Positions 17,973 through 27,717 of a DNA stretch of 64,000 nucleotides are shown here, piece after piece (position 1 is the stretch's first letter; every line of letters begins with the position of its first letter). Position numbers and translations under genes: made by a program. The notes under the pieces are model-generated. The model made no database searches. It was not told the origin of the DNA and worked only from the letters and a program-made list of their open reading frames with translations. Origin of the DNA: Luteibacter rhizovicinus DSM 16549 (GTDB lineage: Bacteria; Pseudomonadota; Gammaproteobacteria; Xanthomonadales; Rhodanobacteraceae); the NCBI RefSeq assembly GCF_001887595.1, contig NZ_CP017480.1, positions 620,001 to 684,000 of the forward strand. The letters run 5' to 3'.

Positions 17973-20900
17973 TCAGCCTACCCACACACGCGCATTGCGG
18001 AACATGCGCATCCACGGCGAATCCTCGCCCCAGTTCTCCGGGTGCCAACTCAGCTGCGCCGTCCGGAACACGCGCTCCGGGTGCGGCATCATGATGGTGA
18101 CGCGGCCGTCGGCGGCGGTGAACGCCGCCAGGCCGCCCGGCGACCCGTTCGGATTGAGCGGGTAGCTCTCCGTCGGCTTGCCGCGATTGTCGACGAACCG
18201 TGCCGAGCCGTGGCTCTTCGACGGGCTGCACACGTTCGGGAAGTACACCCTGCCCTCGCCGTGCGCCACGGCGACGGGGATGCGCGAACCGGTCATGCCG
18301 CGGAAGAACACGCTGGACGAATCCAGGATCTCGAGCGTGGCCAGTCGCGCTTCGTACTGCTCCGACTGGTTACGCAGGAACTGCGGCCAGTGCTTCGCGT
18401 CCGGGATGATGTCCTTCAGCTGCGACATCATCTGGCAGCCGTTGCAGACGCCGAGGGCGAACTTGGTGCCGTCCTCGAAGAAGCGTGCGAACTGCTCGCG
18501 CAGCGCGTCGTTGTAAAGGATCGAGGTGGCCCAGCCGCGACCCGCGCCGAGCACGTCACCGTAGGAGAAGCCGCCGCAGGCGGCGAAGCCGCGGAAGTCC
18601 TTCAGGTGGTGACGGCCACTGGCGAGATCGGACATGTGCACGTCCACCGCGTCGAACCCGGCGCGACTGAACGCCGCCGCCATCTCGACCTGGCCGTTGA
18701 CGCCCTGCTCGCGCAGGATCGCCACGCGCGGACGCACGCCGGTGTTGATGTACGGTGCCGCGATGTCTTCCGCCGGATCGAAGGTGAGCTTCGGCGAGAT
18801 GCCCGGATCGGCGTCGTCGAGGCGCCAGTGGCTTTCCTGCTCGGCGCTTTGCGGGTTATCGCGCAGGCCCTGCATGGCGTAGCTGGTTTCGTTCCAGGCC
18901 CGGAACAGCTCGGTGAAGTTCCACTTGAACGCCGTCTCGCCGTTGAGGTGGAGCTTGATGCCGAGCTTTTCCTTCGGACGACCCACGTGATGCGTCATGC
19001 CGGCAAGGTTGTATTTCACCAGCAACTGCTCGAAGGCCTCACGGTTGGCCGCGGCGATCTGCACGACCGCGCCGAGCTCTTCGTTGAACAGGGCACGCAA
19101 GGTGGCATCGGCCCAGCCGTCCAGGCGCAGCTCGAGACCGCAGCGGCCGGCAAAAGCCATTTCCAGCAGGGCGACGATCGCACCGCCGTCGGAGCGATCG
19201 TGATAGGCCAACAGCAGGCCCAGCTCGTTCGCTTCCTGGATGAGTTCGAACATCGCACGGAGACGCTTCGGATCGTCCAGGTCCGGCGGCACGCCGCCAG
19301 CGCGGTTGAACACCTGGGTGAGCGCCGAACCGCCGAGGCGATCGCGACCGGCACCGAGGTCGATCAACCACAGTTCGCTATCGCCGCGGTCGAGTTTGAT
19401 CTGCGGTGTCAGCGTACGGCGGACATCATCGACGCGGGCGAAACCGGTAATCACCAGGGACACCGGCGAAACGGTCTTCTGTGCCTTGCCGGTGTCGTCC
19501 GTCCACACGGTCTGCATGGACAGCGAGTCCTTGCCGACCGGAATCGAGATATCCAGCGTCGGGCAAAGCTCCATGCCGACGGCCTTGACCGCGTCGAACA
19601 GCGCGGCGTCTTCGCCAGCGTGGTTCACGGCAGCCATCCAGTTGGCGGACAGGCGGATTTCGTCGAGCTTCAGCGAAGCGGCCGCCATGTTGGTGATGGC
19701 TTCACCCACCGCCATGCGTGCCGCATCGGCGCTGTTGAGCAGGGCGATCGGTGCCCGTTCGGCCATCGCCATGGCTTCGCCGGTGTAGCCGTCGAAGTCG
19801 GTCATGGTCACGGCGACGTCGGCTACCGGCACCTGCCACGGCCCGACCATCGGGTCGCGCGCGTTAAGGCCACCGACCGTGCGGTCACCGATGGTGATGA
19901 GGAAGTTCTTGCTACCGACGGCCGGCAGGCGCAGGACGCGCATCAGCGCCTCGTCCATGCCGATACCGGTCAGGTCGGCCACGAGGTCGACGCGCGGCTT
20001 CACGCGTACGGCATCGCGGTGCATGCGCGGCGGCTTGCCGAACAGTACGTCCATGCCCAGGTCGATCACCGTGATGTCGCGGCGCGGATCCTTGACGATC
20101 AGGCGCGGCTCGGCGGTGGCGTCGCCAACCACGGCATACGGGCAGCGTTCGCGTGCGCAGAAGGACTCGAACAGCGGGAGGTCTTCCGCACCGATCGCCA
20201 GCACGTAGCGTTCCTGCGACTCGTTGCTCCACACCTGCATCGGCGACAGCGTGGGGTCATCGCACGGCAGCGCGGAGAGATCGATGATGCCGCCCACGCC
20301 GGCGTCGTTGAGGATCTCGGGAATGGCGTTGGAGACACCACCGGCGCCGACGTCGTGGATGCTGACGATGGGGTTCTCGTCGCCACGCGCCCAACAGCTG
20401 TCGATCACCTGCTGGCAACGACGCTCCATCTCGGCGTTGTCGCGCTGCACCGAGGCGAAATCGAGTTCCGCACTGGAGGTGCCCGACGAGACCGACGAAG
20501 CGGCACCGCCGCCCAGGCCGATCAGCATGGCCGGACCACCGAGCACGATGACCTTGTCGCCTGGACGGACCTTGCGCTTCTGGACGTGGTCGGGACGGAT
20601 CGCGGCGAGACCGCCGGCGATCATGATCGGCTTGTCGTAACCGCGGCGGACGCCCTTGTCGCCGGTTTCCTGCTCGAACGTGCGGAAGTAACCGCCCAAC
20701 GCGGGACGGCCGAATTCGTTATTGAACGCGGCGGCACCGAGCGGGCCATCGCGCATGATTTCAAACGCCGACGCCATGCGCGGCGGCAGCGGGCGATCTT
20801 TTTCCCAGGGCCGCGGCAGGCCCGGGATGCGCAGGTGCGACACCGAAAAGCCGGTAAGGCCGGCCTTCGGCTTGCCGCCACGACCCGTTGCGCCTTCGTC

Positions 20901-21836
20901 GCGGATTTCGCCGCCGGCACCGGTCGCGGCACCTGGCCACGGTGCGATCGCCGTCGGGTGGTTGTGCGTCTCGACCTTGATCGCGAACGGGGCGGATTCC
21001 GCCACCGTGCGGAACACCCCATCGCTGGGGTCGACGAACAGGCGATTGCCCTCGTAACCCTCGATCACCGCGGCGTTGTCGTGATACGCGGACAGCGTGT
21101 GCGCAGGCGACTTCTGGTGGGTGTTCTTGATCATGCCGAACAGGGAGTTTTCCTGCGTCTGGCCGTCGAGCGTCCAGGTGGCGTTGAACACCTTGTGCCG
21201 GCAGTGCTCCGAGTTGGCCTGGGCGAACATCATCAGTTCGGCGTCGGTCGGCGCACGGCCCATCTCGGCGTAGCGATCGGTGAGATAGTCGATTTCGTCG
21301 TCGGCCAGCGCGAGACCCAGCTGCTGGTTGGCTGCGGAAAGCGCGGCGCGCGGATCGGCGCCGAGTTCCACATGCCCCAGCGGGCCCGGCTCGCCGGCGA
21401 GGAACAGACCCGAGGCATCGGCCAGCGAAGCCAGCGGTGACTGCACCATGGGATCGCAGAACGCCCCCATGAGGGCAGCGTAGCTGGGGTCGCTGGAGTC
21501 CGGCATGCCGGTCACCCGCCACGCGGTACCGCGCTCGACCCGGCGCACGTCGAAACCCGCGCCATGGAGAATGTCGGTGGCCTTGCTGGACCAGGGCGAG
21601 ATCGTTCCCAGGCGTGGCACGACCCAGAAGGTGGCCTCGTCCGGGTTGCCCGGCTTCGCTTCCAGCACCGACAGCAGGCGCGCGCGCGCCTCGCCTTCCG
21701 GTGCGACGGCGACGTCGACGAAATAGGTGAACCAGGCGGCCTGAACACGCGTGCCGTGATGCAGGGCATCGAGGTGCGCGTTCAGTCGTTCGAGGCGAAA
21801 CGGTGAGAGGGCGCTCTGCCCGTCGAGTGCGATCAT
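17973..21836 (-). CDS. purL: Phosphoribosylformylglycinamidine synthase
   Basis: PurL makes FGAM from FGAR, glutamine and ATP in purine synthesis. This is the large single-chain form (1287 residues): N-terminal PurS-like part, two AIRS-type synthetase halves (e.g. VKVETHNHPTAIAPWPGAATGAGGEIRDEG near residue 300), and a C-terminal class-I glutamine amidotransferase with the nucleophile in FALGVCNGCQMM and the His/Glu in MPHPERVFR. I chose the ATG at 21836 (MIALDGQSALSPFRLERL) by similarity to related proteins. An ATG 11 codons upstream is also open and neither has a good ribosome binding site. A glycosyltransferase gene follows 16 bases after the stop. Confidence 0.96.
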   Translation of the reverse strand: MIALDGQSALSPFRLERLNAHLDALHHGTRVQAAWFTYFVDVAVAPEGEARARLLSVLEAKPGNPDEATFWVVPRLGTISPWSSKATDILHGAGFDVRRVERGTAWRVTGMPDSSDPSYAALMGAFCDPMVQSPLASLADASGLFLAGEPGPLGHVELGADPRAALSAANQQLGLALADDEIDYLTDRYAEMGRAPTDAELMMFAQANSEHCRHKVFNATWTLDGQTQENSLFGMIKNTHQKSPAHTLSAYHDNAAVIEGYEGNRLFVDPSDGVFRTVAESAPFAIKVETHNHPTAIAPWPGAATGAGGEIRDEGATGRGGKPKAGLTGFSVSHLRIPGLPRPWEKDRPLPPRMASAFEIMRDGPLGAAAFNNEFGRPALGGYFRTFEQETGDKGVRRGYDKPIMIAGGLAAIRPDHVQKRKVRPGDKVIVLGGPAMLIGLGGGAASSVSSGTSSAELDFASVQRDNAEMERRCQQVIDSCWARGDENPIVSIHDVGAGGVSNAIPEILNDAGVGGIIDLSALPCDDPTLSPMQVWSNESQERYVLAIGAEDLPLFESFCARERCPYAVVGDATAEPRLIVKDPRRDITVIDLGMDVLFGKPPRMHRDAVRVKPRVDLVADLTGIGMDEALMRVLRLPAVGSKNFLITIGDRTVGGLNARDPMVGPWQVPVADVAVTMTDFDGYTGEAMAMAERAPIALLNSADAARMAVGEAITNMAAASLKLDEIRLSANWMAAVNHAGEDAALFDAVKAVGMELCPTLDISIPVGKDSLSMQTVWTDDTGKAQKTVSPVSLVITGFARVDDVRRTLTPQIKLDRGDSELWLIDLGAGRDRLGGSALTQVFNRAGGVPPDLDDPKRLRAMFELIQEANELGLLLAYHDRSDGGAIVALLEMAFAGRCGLELRLDGWADATLRALFNEELGAVVQIAAANREAFEQLLVKYNLAGMTHHVGRPKEKLGIKLHLNGETAFKWNFTELFRAWNETSYAMQGLRDNPQSAEQESHWRLDDADPGISPKLTFDPAEDIAAPYINTGVRPRVAILREQGVNGQVEMAAAFSRAGFDAVDVHMSDLASGRHHLKDFRGFAACGGFSYGDVLGAGRGWATSILYNDALREQFARFFEDGTKFALGVCNGCQMMSQLKDIIPDAKHWPQFLRNQSEQYEARLATLEILDSSSVFFRGMTGSRIPVAVAHGEGRVYFPNVCSPSKSHGSARFVDNRGKPTESYPLNPNGSPGGLAAFTAADGRVTIMMPHPERVFRTAQLSWHPENWGEDSPWMRMFRNARVWVG

Positions 21837-21904
21837 GCGGGGGAAAAGGCGCTGCAGGAAAACCCCCATTCTACATGATGTTGCGCGGCAGCATCGGGGT
21901 GACG

Positions 21905-21977
21905 CATCGCCGCTGAAGCGGCTCCCACAGGACCGAGGCAGGCTACGCCCTTTGTGGGAGCCGCTTCAGCGGCGATG
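21905..21977. repeat. REP-type inverted repeat, tail-to-tail orientation
   Basis: CATCGCCGCTGAAGCGGCTC at the left end is matched inverted by GAGCCGCTTCAGCGGCGATG at the right end. The two units are oriented opposite to those at 9652 and 14099. It sits between purL and dsbC, directly behind the dsbC stop. Confidence 0.85.
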
Positions 21978-21986
21978 CTCTTGCCT

Positions 21987-22736
21987 TCAGCCGTTCCGGG
22001 CCGTCCCAGCCGGGGCGTTCAGGGCCTTCACCATCTGCTCGGGCGTGAGGTAGCCCCCGATCACGTCACCGCTTTCATTGACGATGGTGGGGGTGCCGTT
22101 CACGCCAAGACGCTCGCCCAGCTCGAATTCGTCCTTGACCGGGTTGGCGCAGCTGGCGGTTTTCACCGCGGCGCCCGTCATGGCCGAGTCGAAGGCGCTC
22201 TTGCGATCCGCGGCGCACCAGACCGAGACGGCCTTGGTGTACGACGGGGTGTCGTTGCCCGCCGTGGTCTTGACGCCCTCGCGGGGCCAGAACACGTACT
22301 CGACAGCGATACCCTGCTTGTTGAGTTCCTTGATCTGCGAGTGCAGCTGGCGGCAGAACCCGCAGTCCACGTCGGTGAAGACGGTGATCGTGTGTTTCGG
22401 ATTGGCCGGCGAATAGATCAGCCGCTGGGACTCGGGCACCTTCGCCAGCTCGGCCTTGCGCATGCCGGACCAGGCAGCGGCGCTGAGGTCGGTCTTCTTC
22501 TGCAGGTCGACCAGGTTGCCGTTGAGCATGTAGTGGCCATCGGCGCTCACGTAGACCATGCGGCCCGACGCGACCACCTGGTAATAACCGGGAATCGGCG
22601 CGGGCGCGATGCTCTGCACCTCGATGCCGGGGCCGATTCCTTCGACGGCGGCGCGCACGGCGGCCTGGTCGTCGGCGGCGCTGGCCGTCATGGCGAACGC
22701 GCCAGCCAGGATGGCCGGGAGAATCTTCTTGAACAT
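21987..22736 (-). CDS. dsbC: Periplasmic disulfide isomerase DsbC
   Basis: Corrects wrong disulfides in secreted proteins. The 249-residue precursor has a signal peptide (MFKKILPAILAGAFAMTASA), a small N-terminal dimerisation domain (about 21-85) and a thioredoxin-fold domain with the active site DCGFC (C125, C128). Two further cysteines (VWCAAD, TASCANP) are probably structural, as in E. coli DsbC. GVNGTPTIV carries the cis-proline. GGAG six bases before the ATG at 22736 fixes the start; upstream in-frame ATGs lack this. It lies downstream of xerD on the same strand, an arrangement also common in other gammaproteobacteria. Confidence 0.95.
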   Translation of the reverse strand: MFKKILPAILAGAFAMTASAADDQAAVRAAVEGIGPGIEVQSIAPAPIPGYYQVVASGRMVYVSADGHYMLNGNLVDLQKKTDLSAAAWSGMRKAELAKVPESQRLIYSPANPKHTITVFTDVDCGFCRQLHSQIKELNKQGIAVEYVFWPREGVKTTAGNDTPSYTKAVSVWCAADRKSAFDSAMTGAAVKTASCANPVKDEFELGERLGVNGTPTIVNESGDVIGGYLTPEQMVKALNAPAGTARNG

Positions 22737-22826
22737 AGCGGACTCCAATCTGCTACCGGGGGAAAAGCGGGGCAGGTGTTGGAACACGCGCCGCGCCATC
22801 GGTTCCCCCGATTGTGCCATGGGCAC

Positions 22827-23756
22827 TCAACCGCGAGGGTGATGCTGGGCGTGAAGCCGCTTCAGCCCTTCCTTGGCCACGAGGGTGTAGATCTGCGTGG
22901 TACTGAGCGAGCTGTGCCCCAGCAGCATCTGCAGGGCACGCAGATCCGCCCCGTGATTGAGCAGGTGCGTGGCGAACGAATGCCGGAGCACGTGCGGTGA
23001 TACGCGGCTGGCCGGGATGCCCACCTGCATGGCGTAGCGCTTGACCAGGGTCCAGAACATCTGCCGCGTCATACCGTCACCCCGCCGGGAAAGGAAGAGC
23101 GCTGCCGGCTGGCCGTGTCCCTTGGCCAGCTGCGGCCGGGCCTCGCGCAGGTACGTTTCCACGTGACTGAGGGCCTCCTCGCCGACCGGTACGAGCCGAT
23201 CCTTGCCGCCCTTGCCGGTGACCCGCAGCACGCCTTGTCGCGTATTCAGGCCGGCGAGCGGCAGCTCGACGAGTTCCGATACCCGCAGACCCGACGAGTA
23301 CATCAATTCGAGCATCGCGCGATCGCGCTGGCCCAGCGGGCCGGCCAGATCGGGCGCGACGATCAAGGCCTCGATCTCGCGCTCGGCCAGCGCCTTGGGC
23401 AAGCTGCGTGGCATGCGCGGCCGCTGCATGAGCAGGGTCGGATCCTCGCGCGCGCCGTCGTCCCGAGCCAGTTGTGCGAAAAAGCGGCGGAACGCCGACT
23501 GGCGTCGCGCCATGCTGCGCACCGCGACGGGCTGGCTGCCGTGATAGGCGGAAAGGTCTTCGCGACCCGCCGTCACCAACGAGCTCCCCCGTGTGCCGAG
23601 CCAGCGCGCCAGACCCTGAAGGTCCTGGCGGTAAGCCTCGAGCGTGCGATCGGCCAGGCCGTCCTCGGCCCAGATACGCTCGACGAAGCGCTCGATCAGG
23701 CGCGCGTCATCGGCGGCAAGTTCGGGGGCGGAAGCTTTTTCAGGTGGGGCACGCAT
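22827..23756 (-). CDS. xerD: Site-specific tyrosine recombinase XerD
   Basis: XerD acts with XerC at dif to resolve chromosome dimers under FtsK control. The 309-residue protein has the SAM-like N-terminal domain and a complete catalytic set: R158 (SSGLRVSEL), K182 (GKGGKDR), H255 and R258 (HVLRHSF), H281 (LLGHSS) and Y290 (TTQIYT). Length and motifs fit chromosomal XerD. No attachment site or phage gene is nearby, and the dsbC neighbour supports this rather than a phage integrase. Confidence 0.94.
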   Translation of the reverse strand: MRAPPEKASAPELAADDARLIERFVERIWAEDGLADRTLEAYRQDLQGLARWLGTRGSSLVTAGREDLSAYHGSQPVAVRSMARRQSAFRRFFAQLARDDGAREDPTLLMQRPRMPRSLPKALAEREIEALIVAPDLAGPLGQRDRAMLELMYSSGLRVSELVELPLAGLNTRQGVLRVTGKGGKDRLVPVGEEALSHVETYLREARPQLAKGHGQPAALFLSRRGDGMTRQMFWTLVKRYAMQVGIPASRVSPHVLRHSFATHLLNHGADLRALQMLLGHSSLSTTQIYTLVAKEGLKRLHAQHHPRG

Positions 23757-23927
23757 GCGTCGATGGTCGCACGCGAGGTGATTGCCTCAAAGCCGCTGAA
23801 TGCTCGACTGGTAGCCAGCGACGACATAGCCGACCTGATGCTCACCGGAATCGCGTAGCGAAAGGCAAGGACCGCCTGTTTGCTGCGCCCCGTCTACAAT
23901 GCGGCGTCGCCACCGCCCCGGAATCGC

Positions 23928-24416
23928 ATGACCCCGACCTCGTCCGCGCCTGCCTGGCGACGCTTCGCCGCCATCGTCTACGACGCACTCGCGGTGGTCG
24001 CCATCGTCATGGTCGTCGGGTTGCTCGCGCAGATGGCGACCGGTGGTCGGCTGTTCGACGAACACGGCCACATGCTCACGTGGTGGTACCAGCCGCTGCA
24101 GGGCGTCGTGGTCGGTGCCTATTTCCTGCTGTCCTGGGTGCGTGGCGGGCAGACGCTTGGCATGCGGCCGTGGCGCATCCGCGTCACCGATGCGGAAGGC
24201 GCGCCCGTGACCTGGATGCGAGCCCTGGTCCGCCTCGCGATCGCGGCGCTGCCCCTTGCCCTGGTACTCGTCTATCCGCTCACCTCACTGAAGGCCGCGC
24301 TCTGGGCGCCGGTGATCGGCTGGCTCGTTTTGTTGCTGCCTGCGTGGTTCGATCGGCGTCGCCGGGCCATCCACGACATGATCGCCGGCACCGAAATCCA
24401 GCGTCTGCCTACTTGA
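23928..24416 (+). CDS. RDD-family membrane protein
   Basis: Integral membrane protein of 162 residues with about three to four hydrophobic segments. The family motif pieces are visible: WRRFAAIVYDALAVVAIVMVVG at the start, GQTLGMRPWRIRVTDAEGAPVTWMRALVR in the middle, and RRRRAIHDMIAGTEIQ at the end. Some RDD proteins act as Na+/H+ antiporters, but the function of this one is unknown. The ATG at 23928 fits the domain start. Its last bases overlap by 8 the end of the convergent proline-rich protein gene. Confidence 0.88.
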   Translation: MTPTSSAPAWRRFAAIVYDALAVVAIVMVVGLLAQMATGGRLFDEHGHMLTWWYQPLQGVVVGAYFLLSWVRGGQTLGMRPWRIRVTDAEGAPVTWMRALVRLAIAALPLALVLVYPLTSLKAALWAPVIGWLVLLLPAWFDRRRRAIHDMIAGTEIQRLPT

Positions 24417-26427
24417 ACTGATCGCTGGCTGGCACCCACGAACCGCTCGCTGCCTTCGGCGCGGGCACGTTGATCTTGATCGAGGCTTCGCAGCCCGGCG
24501 GCAGCGGACCGCCCGCAATGCGCGCGGCGGTGCAGTAAGCGGTGTTGTCCAGCGCGACCGGCGCCGCCGCCACCGTCGCGGCATTCGCCGGCGGCAGGTT
24601 CTCGGCCAACGGTTTGGCGGGGGCCATGGTCTGATTCTTCACGGTGGCGTCGGTGTTTGCCGGCGCGGGTGGACCATCACCACCGCTGCAGCCCAGGCTG
24701 AAGATCGAGATGGCGTTCATCGCGGCGCTCGCGTTCTTCGCGCCGGCCGTGCCGGGCCCCGCCGTGCAGTTGAGGCGAATGCCACGCGGTAATGGCACGG
24801 CGAAATGCGCTGTGCTGGCTTCGACGCCATGGCGGAGTGCCGTGTCCACGCTCGACTCGCCCTTCGGCGTCCACGCGCCGTCGAAGCGCGTCGGCTTGTA
24901 GTCCACGTGGAAATGCGGGCCGTTCTGCACGGTCACGTTGCCGCGCGGCTTCAGTTCCGTGTACGCGCCAACCTGGCCGGTCTTGTCGCCCTGCCCGCCA
25001 GCGACACCGTCGCTGCGATTCGACGTGCCATTCGCGCCGGTCAGCCGGTCGCCTTCATCGACACCCTTGGCAGCGCCCGGTTTGCCGGATTCCTGCGCGG
25101 CGCCTGGCGTGTTCGAGCCGGCGACGTTGGCGTCGCCCGGCGATGCCTTGCCAGCAGGCTGCCCCTGGACGGCATCGGCCGCCTGGTTCTGGCCCTGTTT
25201 GCCCTCGGTCGCGGCGGCCTGAGCGGCAGCGGCCTCACCCGTCGCCGTATCACCGGGCGCCTGACCCGGTGCCGAGGGCGCCGTGTCGGCACCGGCGACC
25301 GGACGCTGCATCTCCCCCGGCGACACCGCGGGCGCCTGCACGGACGGCCGATCGACAGTAGCGACCGGGGCCGACACGGACGGCTTCGCCACGGCATCGG
25401 GTAGCGGGACGGCCTCGAGCTCCGCCTCGGCCTCGACGGCAGGCGCCTGCACGGCCTGCACCGTTTGTGCCGAGACTTTCGGCGGCACGGGACGCGTATC
25501 GACGGTCAAATCCGGCGTCGGCGCCGCGGGCTCGGGCGCGACCTGCGGCAACGGCACGTCCTGCGGTGTCGGCGGTGCCGAGCTCTCCTCGACCTCCGGA
25601 CGCGGCACGGTCGCCAGGGTCATCGCCTGGGTCGGCACCGGCGTCGTGCGCTCTGCGGTAATCGTCGGCGGCGTCGGCGTGACGGTCATCTGCGATGCCG
25701 GCGTCGGCGGGATATCCAGCGACGCGGGCGGCGGCATGGTTTCCGAACCCTCTTCCTGGGGCCGGCGCACCGGTTCGGGCTGGAAGGTCGGCGGCACCAC
25801 CTGCGGCTTCGGCGTGTCGACGGCAAGATCGGGTGGTGCCGGGGTCGGCAGCGGCACTTTCTCGAGATCGCGCTGCGGTGGCGGGGCCTTGGGCTGGACC
25901 ATGGGACGCTCGGCCACGGCCGCCACGCTCGGTGGCGGCGCGACGGGTTTCGGCGCCGGCTTGACCTTGGGCGCCGGGACCGCGGGTGCCGCGACGGCCG
26001 GACGGGACGGCGTCTTCGTTGCCGCGACGGCGGCCGCATGCGACCCGCGGGCCGCGCGGCTGGCCTTGGTGTCCCACGTGGTCGTGTGCTTCACCTTGGC
26101 CACCGGCGCCGTCGACGGCGTACCGCGCACGGGCGGCACCGGCGGAGGCGGCTTGTCGAGCAGGCGCACCTGCAGGGCATCCGGTGTGTCCGGCCCCGGT
26201 GGCGGTGGCAGCACGTTGTACGCCGGGCCGAGGATCATCCCGAACAGGAAGACCAGGTGGATGAGCAGGGTGCCGACCCAGCCGGCGATACGCCGGCCAC
26301 TCGCACGTGGCTTCTCACGGAGGAGGCGTCGATAGACGAGCGCACGCATGGCCGCCTCGCGAGGCGAGACGGGCAGCGAATTCGCGGCGATCGAGGGATC
26401 GCTGTCCGGCGGGCGAGGGGTCTGCAT
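24409..26427 (-). CDS. Proline-rich, TonB-like single-span membrane protein (large paralogue)
   Basis: Unknown function. The 672-residue protein has a basic N-terminus, one membrane span (about 46-66, IAGWVGTLLIHLVFLFGMILG) and a very long periplasmic part rich in Pro, Ala and Val, with PPPP and AP repeats over about 75-480. A compact C-terminal region of about 180 residues holds four cysteines (LNCTAG, LGCSGG, YCTAA, PGCEAS). The topology resembles TonB, but the conserved TonB C-terminal fold is not evident. Homologues in xanthomonads tend to be called transmembrane repetitive protein. A smaller paralogue lies directly upstream. An ATG at 26349 with GAGG before it is an alternative start. 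Confidence 0.75.
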   Translation of the reverse strand: MQTPRPPDSDPSIAANSLPVSPREAAMRALVYRRLLREKPRASGRRIAGWVGTLLIHLVFLFGMILGPAYNVLPPPPGPDTPDALQVRLLDKPPPPVPPVRGTPSTAPVAKVKHTTTWDTKASRAARGSHAAAVAATKTPSRPAVAAPAVPAPKVKPAPKPVAPPPSVAAVAERPMVQPKAPPPQRDLEKVPLPTPAPPDLAVDTPKPQVVPPTFQPEPVRRPQEEGSETMPPPASLDIPPTPASQMTVTPTPPTITAERTTPVPTQAMTLATVPRPEVEESSAPPTPQDVPLPQVAPEPAAPTPDLTVDTRPVPPKVSAQTVQAVQAPAVEAEAELEAVPLPDAVAKPSVSAPVATVDRPSVQAPAVSPGEMQRPVAGADTAPSAPGQAPGDTATGEAAAAQAAATEGKQGQNQAADAVQGQPAGKASPGDANVAGSNTPGAAQESGKPGAAKGVDEGDRLTGANGTSNRSDGVAGGQGDKTGQVGAYTELKPRGNVTVQNGPHFHVDYKPTRFDGAWTPKGESSVDTALRHGVEASTAHFAVPLPRGIRLNCTAGPGTAGAKNASAAMNAISIFSLGCSGGDGPPAPANTDATVKNQTMAPAKPLAENLPPANAATVAAAPVALDNTAYCTAARIAGGPLPPGCEASIKINVPAPKAASGSWVPASDQFK

Positions 26428-26486
26428 GGACGGTTAGTGTCCATGCTGCGGGCGCCGCAGACAATCGCTGCGTGTGCCCCGGGACG

Positions 26487-27515
26487 TTACTTGCCGGCGC
26501 GTCGATCGCGCTCGGCGTTCTCCTGGTCCATCGCCTTCAGTGGAATATCCGATGCACATCCTTGCGGAAGGGGCTTGTCGGCACGGAACGCAGCAATGCA
26601 CTGCGCCTCGGTGGGCGGCGTCGGCTGGTCGGGAAGATCCTTTGCCAAGGGGTTCGCCGGCGCCATGCTCAGGCGCACGTCACCATCCTTCTTCGAGGCC
26701 TTCGAGGGATCTTCACCACTGCAACCGGCCGGCAGGACGAACAGGACCGTCGCGCAGTTCACGCGCGTGCCGTGGCCCAGGTCGACGGTCTGCTTCACCG
26801 TGGTCTTTTCGATGACCTGGCGGACGCCTTTACTGAGGGCGTTTTCATCGCGCGGCGCCCAGTCTTTTTCGAAACGCGTCTGCGTGTACGTCACCGTGGT
26901 CTTGTGCGACATGATGCCGGTGTCGTCGGTAGGCTTGCGCGCGACGAAGTCGGGCTTCGATCCGGCACCGGACGTTGGCATCGCCACGCTGCCATCCCGG
27001 CCGAACAGATTGGCCGCTGGCGCCTGGCTCGCTGGCGCGGGCGTCGGCGCGGCGGCCTCGACCGGCGTTTCATCCTCGGGTTTCTTCTTCGGCGGTGGCT
27101 CGGGGCGTGTCGCTTCCGGCGAGCGCACCTTGGGCGGTGGGTCGGACACCGGCGGCGGGGGCGGCACGTTGGCGACGGGAGGGGGCGGACGTGTCGGTTC
27201 GATGAAGCGCACCTCGAGCACATCGGCGTGGTCGTCGGGCGGGGCGAGGCCGACCTGCACCCGGGGCTGCATCTCGTAGCGCACGAGGAAGATCAGCACG
27301 ATGTGCAGGATCAGGGCCGCTGCCAGGGCCAGCGTGAAGCGCACCCGGTCCCGCGGCGGCGGACGGCGGCCGATCGCATGCAGGGCGATCAGGCTGGCCA
27401 CATCCAGGGGAGCCAAGCCACGCGAGCGCGACGACGCCTCCGGCTCGAGCCGGTGGGGTTCGACGAACGGCGGTGGCGCCTTACCGGGATATTGCACGCG
27501 AGCGGGAGTCCCCAT
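26487..27515 (-). CDS. Proline-rich, TonB-like single-span membrane protein (small paralogue)
   Basis: Unknown function; 342 residues. After about 55 residues comes one membrane span (VRFTLALAAALILHIVLIFLV), then a proline-rich periplasmic stretch (about 95-165) and a C-terminal region with four cysteines. The ending parallels the larger neighbour: MAPANPLAKDLP ... QCIAAF ... PLPQGCASDI here against MAPAKPLAENLP ... YCTAARI ... PLPPGCEASI there. The two arose by duplication. The ATG at 27515 has GAAGG just upstream. No exbB/exbD is in the window, so a TonB-type energy role is not supported. Confidence 0.75.
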   Translation of the reverse strand: MGTPARVQYPGKAPPPFVEPHRLEPEASSRSRGLAPLDVASLIALHAIGRRPPPRDRVRFTLALAAALILHIVLIFLVRYEMQPRVQVGLAPPDDHADVLEVRFIEPTRPPPPVANVPPPPPVSDPPPKVRSPEATRPEPPPKKKPEDETPVEAAAPTPAPASQAPAANLFGRDGSVAMPTSGAGSKPDFVARKPTDDTGIMSHKTTVTYTQTRFEKDWAPRDENALSKGVRQVIEKTTVKQTVDLGHGTRVNCATVLFVLPAGCSGEDPSKASKKDGDVRLSMAPANPLAKDLPDQPTPPTEAQCIAAFRADKPLPQGCASDIPLKAMDQENAERDRRAGK

Positions 27516-27717
27516 GGGGCCTTCGGAAGTGGGACAGGATAGTGGCGCGCGGCTGAGCACAGCGTAAGCCCTGCCTAGAGACCGCGGAGGCCGGCAAAGA
27601 TTCCCCTTGCGTCCGGCACGGGTTCGGAGAAACCTTGGGTCGGCGTTGGCGCGCCTGAACCACCACCGCCATGAGCGTCCGGATTGCCCGGACGACCTTG
27701 AGAAGGAGGGTCGCATC

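Noticed and set aside
17922..21440. A very long open frame on the + strand opposite purL (about 1170 codons)
   Set aside because: It mirrors the codon structure of purL on the minus strand, which has full family motifs. Its translation is low-complexity, rich in His, Arg, Gly and Val, with no domain. It is a high-GC antisense shadow.
22827..23756. Tyrosine recombinase as a mark of an integrated element
   Set aside because: Length, motifs and the dsbC neighbour fit chromosomal XerD. No attachment repeats or phage genes are nearby.
24409..27515. Calling the two proline-rich proteins TonB
   Set aside because: Only the topology matches; the TonB C-terminal domain and exbB/exbD neighbours are missing.
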